NCBI GenBank assembly: GCA_010093685.1
Contig: MU006217.1
Span: forward strand, 1,533,644-1,597,643
DNA from: Ophiobolus disseminans
Lineage: Eukaryota; Ascomycota; Dothideomycetes; Pleosporales; Phaeosphaeriaceae
Length of the DNA: 64,000 nucleotides
Direction of reading: 5' to 3'
In this document: in pieces, positions 56,968 to 64,000 of the stretch
Position numbering within the stretch: the first letter of the stretch is position 1
Layout: every line of letters begins with the position of its first letter
The notes under the pieces: model-generated
What the model was told of the DNA's origin: nothing
The model's input: only the letters and a program-made list of their open reading frames with translations
Databases searched by the model: none
Program-made: the position numbers and the translations under genes

Positions 56968-58380
56968 ATGGTTCGCGTCCTCACGGCTTTGGCAGCCATT
57001 GCCGGCTTGACAGCTGTCAATGCCATTCCCACCATTAGCGTCAAGGGTTCCAAGTTCTTCACCTCTGAGGGCAACCAATTCTACGTCAAGGGTATGAATT
57101 TCCCCCACCTTCATATCATTGAACACGCTGACGCGCAATTACAGGCATCGCATACCAACTTGTCCCCGACGACCCGCTCATCACTACCTCGCAATGTGCT
57201 GCCGACGCCGCTCTCATGAAGACGATCGGCACCAACAGCATCCGCGTCTACCATGTCGATCCCAAGGGCAACCACGACGCGTGCATGAAAGCTTTCGCTG
57301 ATGCGGGCATCTACATCTGGGTCGACCTGGATACCTTCGATACGCAGATCACCGAGTTCTTGCCCAAGTGGAATGCGACTCAGCGCGATGCGTATGCGAG
57401 GGTCATGGATGCGTTCCACAACTACGACAACGTTGGAGGGTTCTTCATCGGGAATGAAGCCATTACTAGTGGTATGTTCCGTGCATTACAAGAGAAGTCA
57501 ACACACTAACTTCTCTACAGCGAATGGCTCAGTCACCGCGCCCTACATCAAAGCCGCAGCTCGGGACCTCAAGACTTACCGCGAGTCCAAGGGCTACCGC
57601 AAGATTCCCATCGGATACTCTGCTGCAGACATCGCAGAACTGCGTCCCATGTTGCAGAACTATCTCGCCTGTGGCTCCAACCAAAACGAAGCCTTGGACT
57701 TCTTCTCCCTGAACAGCTACTCGTGGTGCGGTGACTCTAGCTACACGAAATCTGGCTACGACGCTCTCGAGGCCAACAGTACGGCGCTCAACATTCCCAT
57801 CTTTATGTCTGAGACAGGTTGTCAAGTTCCCAGACCCAGGACTTTCACCGATCAGAACGCCATCTTCGGCGACATGGCAGACACCTGGTCTGGCAGCATC
57901 ATCTACGAGTGGATCGAGGAGGCCAACAACTATGGACTCATCAAGTATGGCGACAAGGTCGACCCCGCGTCCCCCAACGCACCCCCGGATGGCTGGCCGC
58001 GCTCTGGCACCCCAATCCCCATGCAGCCCGACTTCTCCAACCTGGCAGCCGTGTGGAAGACATTGTCTCCTTCGGGCGTCAAGGCAAATGCGTACAACCC
58101 GACCAACTCACCAGTCGCTTGCCCGGCCTTCACCGCTGGAGCGTGGGAAGTTCAGCCCAACGCACCTCTCCCCTCTCTAGGCCAGACACACAACTTCGCA
58201 AATCCGCAACCATCAGGCTCACCAACCCGGTCAGGTGGCTCAGTACCTGCCTCAACTGGCACCGGCACGGCCGCCGGGCCTGGATCATCGCAGGGTGCAG
58301 CCTCTCACAACCTTGAGCGCGAGCTGAAGGGTGTGGGTGCTGCGTTGGCCGGCGTCCTGGCCGTGTTTGCGTGGTTGTAG
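56968..58380 (+). CDS. GH72 beta-1,3-glucanosyltransferase (Gel/Gas), GPI-anchored
   Basis: Exons 56968-57091, 57145-57471 and 57521-58380 (introns 53 and 49 nt) give 436 residues. A signal peptide ends TAVNA (19). The catalytic (beta/alpha)8 domain has KGSKFFTSEGNQFYVKGIAYQ, NSIRVYHVDP, GGFFIGNEAITS with acid/base Glu146, YFSLNSYSWC-like FFSLNSYSWCG and FMSETGC with nucleophile Glu248. After the domain comes a Ser/Gly/Thr-rich linker and a hydrophobic end (AALAGVLAVFAWL), a GPI signal. There is no CBM43, so this is the short GH72 class. These enzymes cut and re-join beta-1,3-glucan chains in the wall. The nucleophile motif is SETG where SEYG is common. Confidence 0.93.
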
Positions 58381-58929
58381 ATTGCACCGCTGACAGATGG
58401 GTGCGTGAAGTGGACGAGCCCTGTAATGATTGACGATAGACATCGGGCATGAGAGAGCTTATGGTGGATTCAGTTGGTATATATACCCCTTTTGCAGTCA
58501 TTCTGGTACATAATGAAACAATATGATGAAGCGAAACATTTTGTGGGTGAATCTCTGCACGGGAGTCTCCACCTTACCGCGTCCAATGTTCGATGACATG
58601 TCTGAAGGCAATTAGTCACAATGGTGTCACGTCTGGATTGGAGCAAGGCAAGCATCTGATGGTCATGAACGAAGACTGCATTGAAGGAGTGGGTGCCAAT
58701 CAAGAACACCCGATCGCCAGCACAGGGCTTTCCCCCATGTCCCAAGAGACACGGATATCTTTCCCTCATAAGCGCCGGCATTGATCATCTTCCTTCAACC
58801 GCCCCATCATGCACAATGAACTGAAATTGAACTTCTTGGTATTTTCCTTTTCCGATCCTGCTCCTACGCCGACATGCCGATGTTAATGGCTGACAATGAC
58901 AGGGTATGCAAAGATGTTCAGGGTGTAAT
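58381..58929. other. Convergent 3' intergenic region
   Basis: A 549-base gap between GH72 and RPS0, which converge. It should contain two 3' UTRs. No feature is seen. Confidence 0.55.
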
Positions 58930-59790
58930 CTACCACGAGGTAGTAGCCTGCTGGCCGGTGGTCTCCGCACCCCAGCCCTCGGTGCCAGCAGCAGCCTCAC
59001 CAGTGCCAGTAGCGGCCCAGTCGGTGGTGTCAGCGTCCCAGCTGGCGCCAGGGGCAGCAGCCTGAGAGGTGAAAGCGCCAGCAGATGCGCCCGACACTTC
59101 CCACTCGCTGGTGAAGCCATCTGCGACGGCCTGTGTACCGACCTCGTCGGCGCCAGGAACCTTGGCCTCTTCGACACCAGCGCTGTCCTTGTTCTCCTCG
59201 GCTTCGGGGTCGCGGTAGAAGTACAGATCGGTCATGACGTCCCAATCGGCCTCGCGGGAAGCGAGAGTACCGCGGAGGCGGAGGACCTCACGGGCAAGCA
59301 TCCACCAGACGAGACCAATGGCGTGGCGGCCCTTGTTGTTGGTGGGGATGGCAACATCAACGTACTCGGTGGGGGAGTCGCCGTCGCAGAGAGCCTACAC
59401 GCTGTTAATCTTGGACTCCAGGCGTATTCGCGACAGCTGAACATACGATGACGGGGATGTTGACGTAAGAAGCCTCCTTGATAGCCTGGGCATCGGTGCG
59501 CGGGTCGGTGACGATGATCAAGCGGGGCTCCTTGAAGGAACGGGTGATGTAATTGGTGAAGTTACCGGGGGTGAAACGACCAGCAATGGCGACGGCACCA
59601 GTGTGGGCGGCGAACTTGAGGACGGCACGCTGTCCATAAGGACGGGCGGAGATGACGCAAACTGTTCAGCGCATTAGTCGAGAGGTTTGGTCGCATATCA
59701 CAAATTCGAGATGTGACCTCGAATTATAGGCTTTCACATACTGTCGGCCGGGTTGTCAATGGCAACGATGATGCGGGCGGCAAGGACAAT

Positions 59791-59822
<32 letters not shown>

Positions 59823-59967
59823 TGACACCGTCGGGCCTGGTCTTCCACAGGTAGGGCTCCATGTGCACCTGGAGGTTCTTGGCTCCAAGATGGCACTGAG
59901 CAGCGAGGAGCATCTCTATGTCCTGCTGGGAGGGGTTGAAAATCGCGGGAAGGTTGGAGGGAGCCAT
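58930..59967 (-). CDS. RPS0: 40S ribosomal protein S0 (uS2)
   Basis: Exons 59967-59742, 59661-59447 and 59394-58930 (introns 80 and 52 nt) give 301 residues. The start MAPSNLPAIFNPSQQDIEMLLAA is typical, followed by CHLGAKNLQVHMEPYLWK, then across splices [21 protein letters not shown] and NIPVIALCDGDSPTEYVDVAIPTNN, and GLVWWMLAREVLRLRGT. The C-terminal extension is acidic with Ala, Thr and Trp (SEWEV, WDADTTDWAATG), as in eukaryotic S0/SA proteins. It is part of the small subunit near the mRNA exit. The gene is divergent from the mitochondrial uS15 gene over 197 bases. Confidence 0.97.
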
Positions 59968-60164
59968 CTTGACGGTTTGGCGCTGCAGAAGCTGTTCTGT
60001 GTATCGAGGTTGTCGTGAGGTTCGCGGCTCGAACTTCTGGAGGGACCGCGATAATTCGTGTGGGAGCACTAGCGGGGAGCGGGGCGGCGGTATATTTCGC
60101 CGAGGAAATGTCTTGGCGGAAGTTTTGGATCATCATTGCGGCCGCAGCAACGTGCATCGCCATC
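59968..60164. promoter_or_regulatory. Short divergent promoter, RPS0 / mitochondrial uS15
   Basis: Only 197 bases separate the two start codons. The region is GC-rich with one A/T patch, TATATTT at 60091-60097, that could serve as a TATA-like element for either side. Two ribosomal-protein genes, one cytosolic and one mitochondrial, would share it. Confidence 0.6.
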
Positions 60165-61230
60165 ATGCCGCCTCGGATACCCATATTATCGTGCCTGCGG
60201 GCCCCCGCTCGTATGTATAAAGTGATATGACGTCGTGAAAGTAGCTAATTGATGTCTAGACTCTGGTCCTACACAATTCACTCTCCCCTTCCGATCCTTC
60301 TCTTCCTCGACCATATGTCAAGCTAAGGACAAAGACGACCGGGCACGACAGCGTGCCCTTAAAGATCCCTACCTAGTTGCGCAGCGCAACCGAAAGAAGG
60401 CCGCCAATCTTTCTCGTCGATCCGAACTGGAGCAAGGCCGTGTGGCTAGCCTCGGGAACCCGGTCCGTGGTGTGTCGACACCTTTCATCGAGTCCCTAGA
60501 TACTGGCAAACCGGTCACCGCCCAGGAGGAGGATAAAAAGGCACCGAAAGACAGCGTACATCTCAACTATGCTTTTAACCCAACAATCGTCGAGAGGCAG
60601 CTGAAGAGGAGTGAGAAGTTGGCTGTTCCACTTAGTGACATTGGCAAGCAAACGACAACGGCAACACCATACTCATGGGGTGACTCTGCCAGGTTCAACC
60701 GAACAGCGGAGATACAGAAGTCGGCTGAAGAAATTCAAGCTCAGAACGAGAAAGATCACGCTCGCGCCGCCGAAGCCATTGCCCGCATCACCGCCCTCGA
60801 GAACGGCTCCAGCAAAGACCGAATGCGTGTCAACATCAATCGCTGTGTTGAGATGTTCGGCCGGCACAACACAGACATGTTCTTTCCACCACGCGCACCA
60901 CCCCTACGCAACTTGAGCAATACTTCGACTCACCCTGTACGGCCAGAGACGAACATAGAGGCAGCGGCGAAACGTATTGGACCGGACACGGGATCATCGG
61001 AAGTGCAAATTGCCATCTTGACAGCAAAAATCAAGACGGTGGCTGACTTCTTGGCAACACGAGGAAAGGGCGACAAGCACAACAAGCGCAATCTGAGATT
61101 ATTGGTACACAGAAGGCAGAAGCTTCTACAATACTTGAGAAGAAAAGAGCGTGGCGGACCCAGGTGGCAGCATTGCATTGAGACGCTGGGATTGACTGAG
61201 GGCACATGGAGGGGCGAGATCTCTTTGTAA
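60165..61230 (+). CDS. Mitochondrial small-subunit ribosomal protein uS15m (Mrps28 type)
   Basis: Exons 60165-60210 and 60260-61230 around a 49-nt intron give 338 residues. The N-terminus is a basic presequence (MPPRIPILSCLRAPA, then TLPFRSFSSS). A long charged helical middle (KSAEEIQAQNEKDHARAAEA) follows. The C-terminal S15 domain has GPDTGSSEVQIAILTAKI, HNKRNLRLLVHRRQKLLQYLRRKE and a final CIETLGL segment. Bacterial S15 is about 90 residues; fungal mitochondrial versions carry this long N-terminal extension. It binds 15S rRNA in the mitochondrial small subunit. The later ATG would lose the presequence, so the start at 60165 is preferred. Confidence 0.92.
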
Positions 61231-62075
61231 GAGCATTACCTGGGCCACTACAGCATGTGCATTTTAGCGACTACTTGTACATCCGATTCGTGTATACTGC
61301 ATATGTACAATATATCGATCGCCTTGTTCCCCACCTGTTCGACCAGTTTTACAACCATTAGGAACATGATCTAGTGCAATTTTGAATCTCCACGAACTTC
61401 ATCGACCCACATGAGGCTACGCTAACGCTAGGTATATTAGTCCATGGAACTGTAGCCACCTTCAATTACTTCCTGATAGACCATCGCACTGCCTACTCAT
61501 AATCGTGACCCAGGGCTTCTATGCACCCTGCTTCAGGGCGGGTTACAGGACAAAGTTTTATGGATCATATTTTGATGGATGCACGAAGTATACTCAGGGA
61601 TAAATAGCTATTGCATGTATACATGTGATAGGATGTCTTGACCGGAACAGGGGCTTATGGAGCTCAGAATGAGTAAGCTGTGAATCACACTTGTGGCACC
61701 GTGTGCTACTCAGGGTGGACCGGTGACGACGGGTAGTCGGGACGTACAAGTTATCGAACCGTTTGTTCTAAAACACGGTGCGGCTGAAACGCAAGACCCA
61801 GAGGAATGAACTTTGGCAAATACGACTGTTGAAGTGGGGAGATGTAGGGACGAGGACTTGAGCAACTAGCTTACATAGCTGGTCACATAGCTCATCGCAT
61901 ACCCGTTTCATGAACGACTGGAGCTGGATTAGGGGACTGAGTTCTACCAGACACAACTTTATGCGTCCGTGACTGTAATTTCAATAAGGAAAGATACATG
62001 GATGTAAAGAAATGGTATCATTGAGGTAACAACCGTCCGACTCGCTGGCCCATTCAATCCACAGGCCGACATCGC
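61231..62075. other. Convergent 3' intergenic region
   Basis: An 845-base gap between uS15m and the PLAC8 gene. ORFs are short and unsupported. No repeat is seen. Confidence 0.5.
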
Positions 62076-62618
62076 TCAACCGTGATGGAAAGCCGGATTC
62101 TGCTGTTGCGGAGCGTAATTCATCACACCCTCCTTGCCCGGCTGTCCCAATGATGGTTTCTTCTGTTCCTCGCGATACGCTGCCTCCTTGTCCTGCTGCG
62201 TTGCATCACAGGGCCCGCAGCAACAAGCACACAGACAATCTGTGCAGGCGTTGCCCTTGAGATTGTACCTTGCTCGCATGTCACCGCGGCTAAGCATGGG
62301 CAGAACGAAGGATATGCCGAAGCATGTGAGGCCACAGAAGGCAGCACACTAATGAGACGTTAGTTGTAAAGCCAAATGTTAGAGGTAGGGGCTGATTTAC
62401 GCTGGTGTTCATGCAAGAGTAGCCTTCCAAATTGCCCTGGTTCTTACGACGGTGGGATGTACGTCCGTAGACAATGCAAGGGCACCACCAAGAAAGGCAG
62501 CCTGCAATATTGTGAGCTTGCGCGCTAATTAGCCACAATGTCTGGTCTTACATGTCGAGACTGGCGAGCAGCATTCGCTGCCCTTGAAGTGCCAATCTTG
62601 CTTCTGCACGAAAGTCAT
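62076..62618 (-). CDS. PLAC8 family Cys-rich protein
   Basis: Exons 62618-62552, 62501-62401 and 62348-62076 (introns 50 and 52 nt) give 146 residues. The first splice completes the family hallmark CCLSWWCPCIVYGRT (near residue 23). Then come KNQGNLEGYSCMNTS and, after the second splice, a hydrophobic Cys segment (CAAFCGLTCFGISFVLPML) and RYNLKGNACTDCLCACCCGPCDATQQDKE, the second conserved Cys block. The tail ends NPAFHHG. PLAC8 proteins are small peripheral or membrane proteins linked to cadmium resistance and calcium handling in plants and fungi; the precise role here is unknown. None of the ORFs alone shows the full domain. Confidence 0.9.
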
Positions 62619-63652
62619 GTTGGATGTCGAGATATCAGGCTAGTGCTTGTTAAAGGAAGGGCAGTAAGACGATATTTGAATGTCGCGAATAAGTACACAA
62701 AAGGTGTGACGCGAGTTGAGAGTCAGCGTGCTACGTTGTGACTCCCGGCAAGAAAGTGTGATGATGTGAGCGAAAGCGGGAAGTCCGTGCAGGTAACACA
62801 GGTCGAGGCAGCAGTAATGAATGAGTTCAGATTGAGAAAGGAAACCGCTCAGGTACAAATTGCGTAGACCTAGAACTCGAGTGCGGCAGCTTACCTTTAA
62901 GTTTCACGAGCAGCTACATGCAGGGTCGGGGATTGTGACAGTGCGTCAGGCCAGCAGTCGTGGCTGTGGCACCGGTGAGATCGTAACGCAAAGGCTGGGG
63001 AAATGACGATAAACGATTGTCAACTTAGCCCTTACGATCTACAACTAAAATAATGGTTGAGTATACGCTAGTAGCGTTGATGTTCATGTCGATGCAGTTG
63101 CTCGATGGTTTTTCCTCTCATACCTACCCGTAGTAGGCACCTCTCCAACGTTGGTTGTTGTGCGCCAAGAATGGGATTCCGCCCCCAAAGGTGCCTGCAA
63201 CGATGTCAACACCTGTGCATTGCGAGTTTCGCTGATCGTCCCGAACGCACTGCCCTCTTGTAAATAGCTCCCACTTAGCGATCTACACCACATTATGTTG
63301 ACCAAGGTAATACAAGTAAACTCGGGGTATCATCTCAGGGAGGGTGGCAATGCGCAACCGTCGTAAAGCATAAGGAACAAAAGTGCGCAACCGTCAACGT
63401 CGATCCTCAATGAAGAGAATACGCGCCTAAAAGCCACTGTGTGACATTGACATGGAGCTGAAGCGTTGAGGAAGTGCGGGAACAGTGGGGGCTGCCCCTG
63501 ATTTAGAAATCGATAAGCCCGTGTCCTCCCTGCATTAGCGTGAGCGGACCCCGAAGCTTATTGAGCACTGGGGACCATCCTCGCATATGATACCCTTGTG
63601 CAGACTTTATCGCTGATTCTTTTCGCTCGTCTTCAGTTCATTCGTCGTCGAG
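62619..63652. promoter_or_regulatory. Divergent promoter region (PLAC8 / 63.65 kb gene)
   Basis: A 1.0-kb gap between divergent starts. No coding feature is supported. The part next to 63653 is a C/T-rich leader. Confidence 0.45.
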
Positions 63653-64000
63653 ATGCGTGTCTTTCCCGTTCTGAGCGCGGTCTCCGCTGTTGCTGTAACA
63701 GCCGACCGAACACCACTCAACCGATGGGCAGATCCAAATGTACCTTTCCACGCACCAGAGATCACGATTGTCGAACCGAACAAAGCATATGTCGTGAAGT
63801 TGGATTGTCCAGGATGTCCATTTGCAGTCAAGGATACCAATACAAAGGTGTTATGGCAACAACCTCCGCAGGAAAATGCTTTAGTTAGTATACACCCCTT
63901 ATGTATAGGAGCTATGATTTAACATTACAACAGCGGCTGCAGTTTACTGTCGATACTTTCCATAACACTCCTAATCCTGCGCTTCTGCTCAACGGTCGTC
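63653..64000 (+). CDS. Secreted protein of unknown function (3' partial)
   Basis: Exon 1 (63653-63883) and the start of exon 2 (from 63934) are present; the gene runs off the window. The 50-nt intron starts GTTAGT and ends ACAACAG, joining ENAL to RLQFTVDTFHN in frame. Residues 1-17 form a signal peptide (ending AVTA). The mature part has WADPNVPFHAPEITIVEPN and KLDCPGCPF, with a CxxC-type pair (CPGC). I recall similar secreted or endomembrane proteins in other ascomycetes, but I cannot name the family. The CPGC motif resembles a redox site but the context is not a thioredoxin fold that I can recognise. Confidence 0.7.

Overview
The window is nuclear DNA of a filamentous ascomycete. Genes have many short introns (about 41-109 nt), most with GT-AG ends and CTAAC-like branch sites. 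The family content is typical of Pezizomycotina: a class III-type chitin synthase, an 888-residue Snf1, a DUF6536 membrane protein, an AA14-like oxidase and an NRPS-like reductase. I lean towards Dothideomycetes/Pleosporales from overall protein character, but this is inference; no marker here proves it. Coding is dense on both strands. I saw no CRISPR array, rRNA, tRNA or intact transposon.

Layout. 0-7 kb: 3' part of a forkhead regulator (Fhl1-like), ESCRT-III Snf7, telomere-capping Ten1 and a secreted DUF3455 protein. 9-16 kb: aminodeoxychorismate lyase, mitochondrial import receptor Tom70 and the Snf1 kinase. 16-22 kb: a three-domain A-T-R adenylate-forming reductase beside a Dal5-type MFS transporter, the only stretch that looks like a small metabolic locus. 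22-31 kb: a mitochondrial-looking unknown, a low-molecular-weight tyrosine phosphatase, chitin synthase and an 11-knuckle CCHC protein. 31-36 kb: a damaged small Ser/Thr-rich secreted gene, a secreted SGNH hydrolase and a PQ-loop membrane protein. 36-42 kb: Ded1 helicase and INO80 subunit Ies1. 42-45.3 kb: a gene-poor accessory patch with two related small secreted precursor genes, degenerate repeats and a small GPI-type wall protein. 45.7-49 kb: DNA polymerase delta subunit Pol31 and ELL-associated factor Eaf. 49.6-58.4 kb: rhamnogalacturonan acetylesterase, DUF6536 protein, AA14-like LPMO and GH72 glucanosyltransferase. 58.9-64 kb: ribosomal protein S0 (uS2) divergent from mitochondrial uS15, a PLAC8 protein and the start of a secreted unknown.

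How the parts relate. Most genes are conserved housekeeping genes with no operon-like logic, but several pairs are divergent over short shared promoters (Snf7/Ten1, S0/uS15m). A cell-surface theme recurs: chitin synthase and GH72 build wall polymers; CE12, the AA14-like oxidase and the SGNH hydrolase are secreted; small Ser/Thr-rich proteins may sit in the wall.

The least explained material is the 42.2-44.2 kb patch. Two tandem minus-strand genes share the first 24 residues of a signal peptide/LPY leader, then a Lys-Arg site and a Cys-x-Gly-x-Cys core. They look like a fast-evolving family of Kex2-processed secreted peptides. All splice sites were inferred by eye from frame continuity and family conservation; no search was run.
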